Shown piece by piece: positions 1-7,567 of a DNA stretch of 64,000 bases; positions within the stretch are counted from its first letter, which is position 1, and every line of letters begins with the position of its first letter. The translations under genes were made by a program, and so were the position numbers. The stretch spans positions 8,038,669-8,102,668 of the forward strand of contig NZ_JACCBT010000001.1 in the NCBI RefSeq assembly GCF_013409045.1. Direction: 5' to 3'. The notes beneath the pieces were generated by a model. That model had not been told where the DNA came from. It did no database searches and worked only from the letters and a program-made list of their open reading frames with translations. The DNA is from Actinomadura citrea. Lineage in GTDB: Bacteria > Actinomycetota > Actinomycetes > Streptosporangiales > Streptosporangiaceae.

Positions 1-747
1 ATCTTCGAGAACACCCCCACCGTCATCGGCCACCGCGGCTTCGGATCGGGCGAGGTCACCCCGCCCGGGGCGCGGGAGGCCGTCGCCGAGAACACGCTGC
101 CCTCGATGCTCGCCGCGGTGGAGGCGGGCCTGTCCTGGATCGAGATCGACGTGACGCGGACCGCCGACGACGTCCTCGTCCTGCGGCACGACCCGACGAC
201 CGTGGACGGCGACCACCTGGTCGACCTGCCCGCGACCGCGAGCGGCCTGCCGCTGCTCACCGAGATCTTCGACGCGCTGCCGGCGGACGTGGCGGTGGAC
301 GTGGACGTGAAGACCGTGCTGGAGGACGCGCTGGACGACCCGTCCCGCCGCACCGGCGCGCTCCTGGCCCCGGTGCTGAGGCGGGAGGCGGAGCGGCGCC
401 GGCTGCTCGTCACGTCGTTCGACCCGTCGCTGCTGATGTTCCTGCGCGAGGAGGCGCCGGGCGTCCCGCTCGGGCTGCTGACGTGGCTGCGGTTCCCGCT
501 GTGGCACGCCGTCCCTGCCGCGGCGGGCCTCGGGATGGACGTCGTCGCCGTGCACACCGGGTCGTGCGGCACCGAGCACCCCGACACGCGGCTGCGGCCG
601 CTGGAGCACTGCGTGGAGATCGCGCACAAGGCGGGCCTGGAGGCGATCGCCTGGTGCCCGTCGGCCGAGGCCGCCCCGACCTACGCGGCGGCCGGGTTCG
701 ACGCGATGGTGGTCAACGACGTCCCCGGCGTGCTCGCGGCCGTCTAG
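1..747 (+). CDS. Glycerophosphodiester phosphodiesterase, 5' end outside window
   Basis: The reading frame is open from base 1, so the start lies upstream; 248 codons are visible. GDPD-family TIM-barrel enzymes hydrolyse glycerophosphodiesters to glycerol 3-phosphate and an alcohol. The family signatures are in order: HRGFG with the catalytic His near the edge, AENTLPS, EIDVTRT with the metal-binding Glu/Asp pair, LRHDPT with the second catalytic His, and a C-terminal VNDVPG strand. No signal peptide can be judged because the N-terminus is missing. The family assignment is firm; the substrate is not known from sequence. Confidence 0.9.
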   Translation: MFENTPTVIGHRGFGSGEVTPPGAREAVAENTLPSMLAAVEAGLSWIEIDVTRTADDVLVLRHDPTTVDGDHLVDLPATASGLPLLTEIFDALPADVAVDVDVKTVLEDALDDPSRRTGALLAPVLRREAERRRLLVTSFDPSLLMFLREEAPGVPLGLLTWLRFPLWHAVPAAAGLGMDVVAVHTGSCGTEHPDTRLRPLEHCVEIAHKAGLEAIAWCPSAEAAPTYAAAGFDAMVVNDVPGVLAAV

Positions 748-749
748 AC

Positions 750-769
750 GCCGGCGGCGGGGCGCCGGC
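750..769. terminator. Hairpin between convergent genes
   Basis: A perfect 7-bp stem (GCCGGCG / CGCCGGC) with a 6-nt loop lies in the 31-nt gap between the GDPD stop and the convergent membrane-protein stop. There is no T-tract, as is usual for high-GC actinobacterial terminators. It could end transcription from both sides. Confidence 0.45.
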
Positions 770-778
770 GGCCGGGGG

Positions 779-1519
779 TCAGCTCGGGCGGTTGCCGCCG
801 TACATCTGCGTCCACTCGCCCGGAGGGTCCTCGTCGTCCGAGCCGCTCTTGGCGGGCGGCTCGGAGCGGGCGTCCTCGGCGCGCCGGGCTGGCGGCAGCG
901 GAGGCGGGTTCGAGCCGGGCTGCCGCCCGTGCGGCTGAGCGGGCGGCTGCCCGTACTGCGGCCCGCCCTGCCAGGGCGGGCTCTGTCCCGGCGCGGGAGG
1001 CGGCTGGGGCGCGCCCATGGGCGCCTGGCCGCCGTGCATGGGCGGCGGGCCCATCGGCGCGGGAGGCGGTCCGCCGTACCGGGGCGCGGCGGCCGTCCGG
1101 GCCTTCCAGCGCGACGGCGCGAGCGAGGCGACCAGGAGCGCGACGCCCAGGAGCAGGAAGACCCCGTAGGGGGCGAGCGTCGTGTAGCCGAGGTAGAGCT
1201 CGCGGCTCAGCACGCCGCGTCCCGAGTGCTCGAACGCGAAGCGCGGCGCCGCGAGCCAGAGGAAGCCGATCGCCGTGTAGGCGGCTCCCGGGATCAGCGA
1301 GGCGAGCGGCGACACGCGCGACCCGGCGGCCAGGCCCACCAGCACCGCCGCCACCAGGACCACCCCGGCGCCGACCCAGCGGTCCTCGCCGCCCCGGGTG
1401 AAGAAGTACCGGAAGTACTCCGTGAACTTGGTCGTGCTGTACATCAGGCACAGCGCGATCACCGGGGTCACCACGAGCCCGATCAACACGCCGAGACCGT
1501 GGCGCGCTCCGTTGGACAT
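779..1519 (-). CDS. Four-TM membrane protein with Pro-rich tail, function unknown
   Basis: The 246-aa product has four predicted membrane helices (about residues 8-27, 47-66, 70-91 and 112-134), followed by a disordered Pro/Gly/Gln-rich tail of about 105 residues with repeated PPPAP, GPPP and GQPP motifs. I chose the ATG at 1519 because GGAGG ends 5 nt before it; a GTG two codons upstream would overlap that ribosome binding site. No enzyme motif is visible. Pro-rich cytoplasmic tails of this kind are common in actinobacterial membrane proteins and may bind partner proteins; that role is inference. Confidence 0.75.
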   Translation of the reverse strand: MSNGARHGLGVLIGLVVTPVIALCLMYSTTKFTEYFRYFFTRGGEDRWVGAGVVLVAAVLVGLAAGSRVSPLASLIPGAAYTAIGFLWLAAPRFAFEHSGRGVLSRELYLGYTTLAPYGVFLLLGVALLVASLAPSRWKARTAAAPRYGGPPPAPMGPPPMHGGQAPMGAPQPPPAPGQSPPWQGGPQYGQPPAQPHGRQPGSNPPPLPPARRAEDARSEPPAKSGSDDEDPPGEWTQMYGGNRPS

Positions 1520-1618
1520 GGCCACCTCCGAACTGCGGCGGGCGAGATCCCGCCAAACCTAACGGTCAGACGGGCCGCGCACCATGGCGGTTCGGTGGTG
1601 ATCGTACTTTTCTGCCCG

Positions 1619-2701
1619 CTACTGGACGGTTTCGCCGGGTTTGATCGGGGCGGGCTGGCCGAGCCGCGGCGGGCTGGTCAGGAATCCGACGCCCCAGGTC
1701 ACGTGCATGGTGGCGAAGACGAGCGGGAGCCGGATCCAGGCGGCCGGAGGCAGTCCGCGCCCCTCCACGGCGGCACCGGCGATCATCGCGGCCGCGTATC
1801 CGGCGGGCAGGATCCAGCCGGGCCAGAACCCGAACAGCCCCGCGACCACGCCCGCCGCCATCGCCACGACGGCGATCGGCGGCGCGAGGTAGCGCAGGTT
1901 GAGCGTGCCCTGGTGCTCGCGCCCGACGACGCGCCGCCAGCGCCCGGTGTGGAAGTACTGCCGGGCGAGGGCCCGCAGGTTGGGCCGGGGCCGGTAGGTG
2001 ACGCGCATGCGGGGGGTGAAGTAGATGCGGCCGCCGCTCTGCCGGATGCGGTGGTTCATCTCCCAGTCCTGCGCGCGGGTGAACGTCTCGTCGTAGCCGC
2101 CGACGCGGTCGAGCGCGCTGCGGCGGAACGTGCCGAGGTAGACGGTCTCCACCTCGCCCGCCTCGCCGCCGGTGTGGAAGCGGGCGTTGCCGACGCCGAG
2201 CTTGGAGGTCATCGCGCGCGCCACGGCCTTCTCGAACGGGGTGACGCCCTCGGCCGCCATGATCCCGCCGACGTTGTCGGCGCCCGTCTCCTCCATCGTC
2301 TCGACGGCGGCGCGGACGTAGTCGGCGGGCAGCAGGGAGTGCCCGTCCACCCGGACGATGATCGAGTACTGCGACGCCTTGATCGCGATGTTGAGGCCCT
2401 GCGGGGTGCGCCCCGTCGGGTTCGCGACGACGATGACGCGCGCGTCCTCGGCGGCCAGTTTGCGGGCGATCTCCTCGGTGCGGTCGCGGGACGGCCCGAT
2501 GGCGAGCACGAGCTCCAGTTCGCCCGGGTAGTCCTGGCTGAGGATGCGGCGTACGGCGTCGGTCAGGTGGCGCTCCTCGTTGAGGACCGGCATCACCACC
2601 GAGACGGCGGGCCACGTGCGCTGACCGGAGTCGGGAAGGGGCTTCACGGCGTAGCGGGTTTCCTGGTTCATGGCGCGCTGGGCATGGGGAGACGAATTCA
2701 T
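1619..2701 (-). CDS. Family 2 glycosyltransferase, membrane-associated
   Basis: A GT-A fold transferase of about 360 aa. VSVVMPVLNEERHL (about residues 33-46) is the nucleotide-sugar binding strand, VDGHS (about 118-122) is the DxD-like metal site, and AQDWEMNHR carries the ED-like catalytic base and QxxRW-type region. Two or three hydrophobic segments lie at the C-terminus (about 280-345). It probably transfers a sugar from a nucleotide donor at the cytoplasmic membrane face, for an envelope glycan. The start is uncertain: ATG 2701 or ATG 2671, neither with a strong ribosome binding site; a longer TTG reading is Arg-rich and unconvincing. It is divergent from the LCP gene, which fits an envelope role. 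Confidence 0.8.
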   Translation of the reverse strand: MNSSPHAQRAMNQETRYAVKPLPDSGQRTWPAVSVVMPVLNEERHLTDAVRRILSQDYPGELELVLAIGPSRDRTEEIARKLAAEDARVIVVANPTGRTPQGLNIAIKASQYSIIVRVDGHSLLPADYVRAAVETMEETGADNVGGIMAAEGVTPFEKAVARAMTSKLGVGNARFHTGGEAGEVETVYLGTFRRSALDRVGGYDETFTRAQDWEMNHRIRQSGGRIYFTPRMRVTYRPRPNLRALARQYFHTGRWRRVVGREHQGTLNLRYLAPPIAVVAMAAGVVAGLFGFWPGWILPAGYAAAMIAGAAVEGRGLPPAAWIRLPLVFATMHVTWGVGFLTSPPRLGQPAPIKPGETVQ

Positions 2702-2882
2702 GTGGGCTCGCGGGCGCACCCGTCCGGCGGACCGGAGGGAGGCGCCCCTTCCTCTCTCTTGCTCGCTTGTCTGACGCAGCCCACGCCACCCAGGTTTGCG
2801 CGCGGGCCGCCGGGGTGTGGTCAAGACGGCGCCACGTTACTGCAAGGACACGAGGTCCAGGTAGCGAACGGACGGGTGTCCC

Positions 2883-2896
2883 CCACTTTAGAGTGG
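2883..2896 (+). promoter_or_regulatory. Candidate -10 box in a small palindrome upstream of the LCP gene
   Basis: CCACT-TTAG-AGTGG is an inverted repeat that contains TAGAGT (2889-2894), a TANNNT-type -10 hexamer 47 nt before the LCP start. It lies in the 240-nt divergent region shared with the glycosyltransferase gene. The fit is by pattern only. Confidence 0.35.
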
Positions 2897-2941
2897 TGTG
2901 GACTCGCGTCAGCACGTGATCATCGGGAGGCGGCGGCCGAA

Positions 2942-4609
2942 ATGGCAGACGGGCACGACTCGGGTCGCGGCGACGCCGACCCCCTGGAGCGCTATTTCCG
3001 GCCGCGTCCCGGCGCCCACGCGGCCGAGGACGACGGCGACATCGAGGGCGTGACCATCGACGGGATGCCCGCGCCGCGCGTCCCGGTGGAGAGCCCGCGC
3101 GGGCCGCGCCGGCCCGGCCGGGGGCTGAGCCCGCGCGCGGCGACGAGCGCGCGAAGGCAGAAGCGCTTCCTCACCCTCACCGGGACGGCCTCGGCGTTCG
3201 TGCTGCTGACCTCGGGCGGCGCGTGGGCGTTCCAGAACTACGTCACCGGCATGATCGACAAGGTCTCGGTCGGCGGGCTCGGCAAGGGCAAGGACACACC
3301 CAAGGGCGCCATGACCATCCTGGTGGCGGGCGTCGACCGGCGCGAGGGCCTGACGAAGGAGCAGCAGAAGGCCGCCAAGCTCGGGCACGAGGCGGGCGAG
3401 CGCTCCGACACGATGCTGCTGGTGCACGTTTCCCGCGACCACGACAGCGTCTCGGTCGTGAGCCTTCCCCGCGACTCCTACGTGACGATCCCGGGGCACC
3501 GGTCCAACGGGTCGGAGGGCGCCAAGGGGACGCGGGTCCCGGCCCGTCCGGGCAAGCTCACCTGGGCCTACCAGTTCGGGGGGCCCGACCTCACCGTCAG
3601 CACGATCAAGCAGGCGACCGGCGTGTCGATCGACCACTACGTCGAGGTGAACTTCTACGGGTTCGTGCGCATGGTGGACGCGATCGGCGGCGTGGACGTG
3701 TGCACCGAGCAGGCCGTCGACGACAAGAAGAGCGGCCTGCGGCTCCCGGCCGGAAAGTCGCACGTGGACGGCCTGAAGGCGCTCGCGTTCGCCCGCGCCC
3801 GCTACTCCCTGACCGGCGGCAGCGACCTCGGCCGCATCGACCGCCAGCAGCAGTTCATGGCGGCGATGCTGAAGCAGGCGCTGTCGACGAAGACGCTCGG
3901 CGACCCGGTCAAGTCCACGAGGTTCCTGAACGCCTCGCTGAAGTCGCTGCGCGTCGACGAGAAGCTGGCCGACAACCTGCCGGGGCTCGCCGACCAGATG
4001 AAGAACCTCTCGACCGACGACCTCACGTTCGCGAAGGTGCCGCTCTCGAACCCGGCCTACAACGCCGTGCTGTGGAACGCGCCGTCGGCGCAGTCGACCG
4101 TCCAGTGGGACCAGCACAAGGCGCGCGACCTGTTCACCCGGCTCCGCCGCGACCAGCCGCTCGCGACGCAGAGCCCGAAGCCGAGCGCCACGCCGACGAA
4201 GAAGTCCGGGGACGAGCCGACGGTGCCGCCGGACGAGATCTCCGTCCGCGTCCTCAACGCGATCGGCACCCGCGGCCTGGCCACCAAGGCGGGCGGCGAG
4301 CTCCGCGAGGCCGGCTTCAAGGTGACCGTCGTACCGGGCGTGGCGCGGCGCGGGCAGCAGACGACGCAGATCCTCTACGGGCCGGGACGGGAGGACTCGG
4401 CCAAGACCCTCGCCGCCGCGATCCCGGACGCCAAGCGCAAGAAGGTCTCCTCGCTCGGCTCCCAGGTGCAGGTGATGGTCGGCGCGGACTGGGACGGCGC
4501 GGACTGGGCCGGCGTGAAGGAGGTCGAGGTGAAGGAGTCGCCGAGCGCGCAGCCGTCGGGAGGGTCCGCCATCGAGACCGGCACGGCCACCCAGAAGCTC
4601 TGCGGCTGA
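2942..4609 (+). CDS. LytR-CpsA-Psr (LCP) family envelope glycopolymer ligase with LytR_C domain
   Basis: LCP proteins attach undecaprenyl-linked glycopolymers (teichoic acids, arabinogalactan, capsule) to peptidoglycan outside the membrane. The 555-aa product has a charged cytoplasmic N-terminus (about 1-73), one membrane helix (about 74-96), an LCP catalytic domain (about 120-310) and a C-terminal LytR_C domain (about 432-513, starting ISVRVLNAIGTRG). Conserved LCP residues are visible in ERSDTMLLVHV, SLPRDSYV and FARARY followed by GRIDRQQQF. A Ser/Thr/Pro linker separates the two domains. ATG 2942 follows GGGAGG by 11 nt; the open frame extends far upstream but reads as low-complexity Arg-rich shadow. 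Confidence 0.93.
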   Translation: MADGHDSGRGDADPLERYFRPRPGAHAAEDDGDIEGVTIDGMPAPRVPVESPRGPRRPGRGLSPRAATSARRQKRFLTLTGTASAFVLLTSGGAWAFQNYVTGMIDKVSVGGLGKGKDTPKGAMTILVAGVDRREGLTKEQQKAAKLGHEAGERSDTMLLVHVSRDHDSVSVVSLPRDSYVTIPGHRSNGSEGAKGTRVPARPGKLTWAYQFGGPDLTVSTIKQATGVSIDHYVEVNFYGFVRMVDAIGGVDVCTEQAVDDKKSGLRLPAGKSHVDGLKALAFARARYSLTGGSDLGRIDRQQQFMAAMLKQALSTKTLGDPVKSTRFLNASLKSLRVDEKLADNLPGLADQMKNLSTDDLTFAKVPLSNPAYNAVLWNAPSAQSTVQWDQHKARDLFTRLRRDQPLATQSPKPSATPTKKSGDEPTVPPDEISVRVLNAIGTRGLATKAGGELREAGFKVTVVPGVARRGQQTTQILYGPGREDSAKTLAAAIPDAKRKKVSSLGSQVQVMVGADWDGADWAGVKEVEVKESPSAQPSGGSAIETGTATQKLCG

Positions 4610-4640
4610 GCGGGACGGTCCCCGCCGCCGCCCCCGCCTT

Positions 4641-4657
4641 CTAGAATGCATTTCTAG
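4641..4657 (+). promoter_or_regulatory. A/T-rich palindrome with -10 box before thioesterase gene
   Basis: CTAGAA-TGCAT-TTCTAG is a perfect 6-bp inverted repeat in an otherwise very GC-rich gap. It contains TAGAAT (4642-4647), a good -10 hexamer 32 nt before the ATG at 4680. Overlap of a palindrome with a -10 box suggests a repressor operator; the regulator is unknown. Confidence 0.45.
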
Positions 4658-4679
4658 TCGCGAGCGGGGAGGAAGCAGC

Positions 4680-5486
4680 ATGGGCGAGGACGTGCCCGCC
4701 GAGTCGTTCTACGAGCCGCTCGGCGGCGGGAGGTTCGCCTCCACGGCCGCGACGGCGGGCCCCTGGTCGCCGGGCCTCCAGCACGGCGGGCCGTTCTCGG
4801 CGCTCATCGGGCGGGCCTTCGAGCGGCACGACCCCGCCCCCGGCACCCGGCTGGCGCGGGTCACGGTCGAGATCCTCAGTCCCGTGCCCGTGGCGGAGCT
4901 GGAGGTCGGCGTGCGCGTGGTCCGCCCCGGCAGGAGGGTCGCCTTCCTCGAAGGCGAGATCACGCACGAGGGGCGGCCGGTCGCCCGCGCGAGCGCCTGG
5001 CGGATCATGGCGGCCCCCTCCCGGCTGGAGCCCGTCGTGCACGCCGCCGCGCCGCCTGACCTGCCCGGGACGCCGGAGCCGTTCGGCGAGTGGGCGGGCA
5101 TGCACCGGGACGGCTACCTGTCCGCGCTGGAGTGGCGGCTCGTCCGCGGCGCCTTCGGCGCGCCCGGCCCGGGGACGGTCTGGGCGCGGCCGCGGATCCC
5201 GCTGGTGGCGGGCGAGGCCGACACCCCCCTCGTCCGCGCGCTGACGCTCGCCGACAGCGCGTCCGGCATCGGCAGCCAGCTCGACCCGGCCGAGTGGCTG
5301 ATCATCAACACCGACGTGACCGTCGCGCTGCACCGCGATCCCGTGGGCGAGTGGCTGTGCCTCGCCGCGTCCCTGGACGCCGCACCGGGCGGCAGCGCGC
5401 TCTGCCAGGGGACGCTCGCCGACCGCTCCGGCGAGCTCGGCCGCGTCCTGCAGACCCTCCTCGTGGACGAGCGCCCGCCCGGCTGA
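4680..5486 (+). CDS. Acyl-CoA thioesterase-like double hot-dog protein
   Basis: The 268-aa product matches the TesB-like thioesterase family: an N-terminal hot-dog domain with GPWSPGLQHGGPFSALI as the substrate helix region, ARVTVEILSPVPVAELEV as the core strand, and a second hot-dog half from about residue 130 with TLADSASGIGS and INTDVTVALHR. Such enzymes cleave acyl-CoA to fatty acid and CoA, although many close actinobacterial relatives are uncharacterised. The start ATG follows a strong GGGAGGAAG site. It is monocistronic, with its own palindromic promoter region. Confidence 0.8.
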   Translation: MGEDVPAESFYEPLGGGRFASTAATAGPWSPGLQHGGPFSALIGRAFERHDPAPGTRLARVTVEILSPVPVAELEVGVRVVRPGRRVAFLEGEITHEGRPVARASAWRIMAAPSRLEPVVHAAAPPDLPGTPEPFGEWAGMHRDGYLSALEWRLVRGAFGAPGPGTVWARPRIPLVAGEADTPLVRALTLADSASGIGSQLDPAEWLIINTDVTVALHRDPVGEWLCLAASLDAAPGGSALCQGTLADRSGELGRVLQTLLVDERPPG

Positions 5487-5524
5487 ACGCGGCCCGGAAG
5501 AGCGGGATCGCCACTCTGTGTCAC

Positions 5525-5545
5525 TATTCTGCTACTGTGAGTAGC
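5525..5545 (+). promoter_or_regulatory. Promoter/operator candidate upstream of the NP-repeat secreted protein
   Basis: TATTCT (5525-5530) is a -10-like hexamer, followed directly by the perfect inverted repeat GCTACT-GTG-AGTAGC (5531-5545), which also contains TACTGT. It lies 48 nt before the start codon at 5593. The palindrome would sit at or just after the transcription start, where a repressor could block elongation. Confidence 0.35.
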
Positions 5546-5592
5546 GCCTGGGCGACAGAGAGCAGAGTTCCCACCTCGTCAGGAGTGCAGAG

Positions 5593-6213
5593 ATGTCCAC
5601 AAGGATGCTCGGCTTGCTCACCACGACCGCCGCGATCTCCGTGGCGCTCGGCGGCGGCGTCGCCGCCGCGAGCGTCGCGCGCACCATGCCGCCGCCGGCC
5701 CCGCCGCGCGCGAACGCCCCATCCGGCACCAACCCGGCGTTCGACATGGACCCGTTCACCGTGAACACGGCGTCCGAACCGGCACCGGTACAGGCACCGA
5801 ACGCGAACCCGAACCCGGCGGCGAACCCGGCGGCGAACCCGGCAAACCCGGCGAACCCGGCGGCGAACGCCGAGCCGAAGCCGAACACCGCACCGGAGCA
5901 GGACGCCGCGGCCCCCAAGGGGACGTCCGAGGCCAAGGACGGCACCGACCTGAAGGCCTGCGAGGACGCGGAGTGTCAGGTCGAGGTCAAGGACGGTCAG
6001 ACCATCACGTTCGACCCGAAGCTGGGGATGGACCCGCTGCACATCAAGATCGAGGGCAGCCGGGTGACCTTCTCCTCGCGCGGCCGCCACGGGGTGATGA
6101 TCACCTCGATCGACGCGGCCTCGCCCCGTTCCAACGCCAACTACGACGGCCTCACGCTGCGGCCGCACCGGGCCAAGAACGGCGCCATGATCCTCGACAT
6201 CTCGCACGACTGA
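5593..6213 (+). CDS. Secreted protein with Asn-Pro-Ala repeats, function unknown
   Basis: The 206-aa product starts with a Sec-type signal peptide (MSTRMLGLLTTTAAISVALG, likely cut after AAA near residue 27). A low-complexity spacer of NPAANP and NPANP repeats follows (about 70-93). The C-terminal 90 residues form a compact segment with two Cys in ACEDAECQVEV and the pattern GQTITFDPKLGMDPLHIKIEG, then SRGRHGVMITSI. The Cys pair could form a disulphide outside the cell. AGGAG precedes ATG 5593 by about 8 nt. I do not recognise the C-terminal domain. The convergent neighbour is an acyl-CoA dehydrogenase, with a strong hairpin between them. Confidence 0.75.
   Translation: MSTRMLGLLTTTAAISVALGGGVAAASVARTMPPPAPPRANAPSGTNPAFDMDPFTVNTASEPAPVQAPNANPNPAANPAANPANPANPAANAEPKPNTAPEQDAAAPKGTSEAKDGTDLKACEDAECQVEVKDGQTITFDPKLGMDPLHIKIEGSRVTFSSRGRHGVMITSIDAASPRSNANYDGLTLRPHRAKNGAMILDISHD
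5800..5871 (+). repeat. In-frame AAC-CCG-GCG codon repeat
   Basis: A run of 3- and 4-codon units (Asn-Pro-Ala and Asn-Pro-Ala-Ala) written with nearly identical codons, so the DNA itself is repetitive (AACCCGGCG, AACCCGGCGGCG). This kind of tract can change length by slippage. It encodes residues about 70-93 of the secreted protein. Confidence 0.8.
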
Positions 6214-6235
6214 GCCGGCGCACGGCGCTGAGACC

Positions 6236-6263
6236 GAGGGGCGGGCCGCACGGCCCGCCCCTC
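6236..6263. terminator. Strong bidirectional terminator hairpin
   Basis: GAGGGGCGGGCC and its exact complement form a 12-bp stem around the loop GCAC. It sits in the 67-nt gap between the stops of the NP-repeat gene and the convergent acyl-CoA dehydrogenase gene. Confidence 0.8.
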
Positions 6264-6280
6264 GACCGCGCCGCCGGGGG

Positions 6281-7453
6281 CTACTTCAGGAGCTGGCGGG
6301 CCATGACCATGCGCTGGATCTGGTTGGTGCCCTCGTAGATCTGGGTGATCTTGGCGTCGCGCATCATCCGCTCCACCGGGAACTCCCGCGTGTACCCGTA
6401 CCCGCCCAGCAACTGCACCGCATCAGTGGTCACATCCATCGCCACATCCGAGGCCAGCGTCTTGCACGCCGACGACACGAACGTCAGATCCGGCACACGC
6501 TCACCCCCCATCGCCCGCTCGGACTTCACCGCCGCGTGATACGTCAACTGCCGCGCACCCTCCAACCGCATCGCCATATCGGCCAGCATGAACTGCACAC
6601 CCTGGAAATCAGCGACCGCCCGACCGAACTGCCGCCGCTGCTTGACATACCCCACCGCGAAATCCAGCGCCCCCTGCGCGATCCCCAACGCCTGCGCCGC
6701 GATCGTGATCCGCGTATGGTCCAACGTCGCCAACGCCGTCTTGAACCCCGTCCCCTCAGCCCCGATCATCCGATCCGCCGGAACCCGCACCCCCTCCAGG
6801 ACCACCTGACGCGTCGGCGACCCCTTGATCCCCAACTTGCGCTCCCTGGCCCCGAACGACACCCCCGCATCGGTCTCGGAATCCACCACGAACGCCGAGA
6901 TCCCCCGCGCCCCCGCACCCGGCTCGGTCACCGCCATCACCGTGTAGAACCGCGACACCCCCGCATTGGTGATCCACATCTTCGCGCCGTCCAGCACCCA
7001 GTGATCCCCATCACGCACCGCCCGCGTCCGCATCCCCGCCGCATCCGACCCCGCATCCGCCTCCGACAACGCATACGAGAACATCGCCTCCCCCCGCGCC
7101 ACCGGCCCGAGAAAACGCTCCCGCAACCCCTGCGACCCCGCCAGCAGAACCGGAACCGTCCCCAGCTTGTTCACCGCCGGAATCAACGAAGAAGACGCGC
7201 ACACCCGCGCCACCTCCTCGATCACGATCACCGTCGCCAACGCATCCGCCCCCGCACCCCCGTACGATTCGGGCACGTGCACCGCATGAAGACCATTGGC
7301 CACCAGAGCGTCCAACGCCTCCTGCGGGAACCGCGACTCCTCATCCACCTCCGCCGCGAAAGGAGCAATCTTGGCCTCGGCCAGCTCACGCACCGTCCGC
7401 CGCAACAGCTCATGCTCCTCAGACGGCGCGTACGCGGGAAAGTCAGCATCCAT
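6281..7453 (-). CDS. Acyl-CoA dehydrogenase
   Basis: The 390-aa FAD flavoenzyme catalyses alpha,beta-dehydrogenation of acyl-CoA. It has the N-terminal helical domain (SEEHELLRRTVRELAE), the middle beta domain (YALSEADAGSD, KMWITNAG) and the C-terminal helical domain ending in QLLGGYGYTRE and QIYEGTNQIQRMVMARQLL; the Glu of IYEGT is the usual catalytic base. ATG 7453 lies 7 nt after TAGCAT with no ribosome binding site, so a leaderless transcript is likely. Codon use is odd: CGG, GCG, GTG, GAT and TTG dominate from the start to about 6365. The last 26 codons use only the C-ending forms typical of the neighbours. Confidence 0.93.
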   Translation of the reverse strand: MDADFPAYAPSEEHELLRRTVRELAEAKIAPFAAEVDEESRFPQEALDALVANGLHAVHVPESYGGAGADALATVIVIEEVARVCASSSLIPAVNKLGTVPVLLAGSQGLRERFLGPVARGEAMFSYALSEADAGSDAAGMRTRAVRDGDHWVLDGAKMWITNAGVSRFYTVMAVTEPGAGARGISAFVVDSETDAGVSFGARERKLGIKGSPTRQVVLEGVRVPADRMIGAEGTGFKTALATLDHTRITIAAQALGIAQGALDFAVGYVKQRRQFGRAVADFQGVQFMLADMAMRLEGARQLTYHAAVKSERAMGGERVPDLTFVSSACKTLASDVAMDVTTDAVQLLGGYGYTREFPVERMMRDAKITQIYEGTNQIQRMVMARQLLK

Positions 7454-7460
7454 GGCGCCG

Positions 7461-7466
7461 ATGCTA
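7461..7466 (-). promoter_or_regulatory. -10 box TAGCAT, probable leaderless start
   Basis: On the minus strand TAGCAT is followed by 7 nt and then the ATG of the acyl-CoA dehydrogenase. This spacing would put the transcription start at the start codon. Confidence 0.55.
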
Positions 7467-7567
7467 CCGGCCAGTAGGCAATGGCCGGCGACGCGGGTAC
7501 CCGCCCGCAGCGGGCACGTGTCCAATAAGGCCGCTAGTCGGCGACAGCGAACGGAGAGGAGCAGGCC

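Noticed and set aside
929..2941. Upstream extension of the LCP reading frame
   Set aside because: The frame is open only because of high GC; it overlaps two real minus-strand genes and reads as Arg-rich low complexity. ATG 2942 has a ribosome binding site and precedes the normal N-terminal layout.
6536..7477. 313-codon plus-strand frame opposite the acyl-CoA dehydrogenase gene
   Set aside because: Its composition (Arg, His, Pro) mirrors the unusual G-ending codons of the real gene; no ribosome binding site or domain is present.
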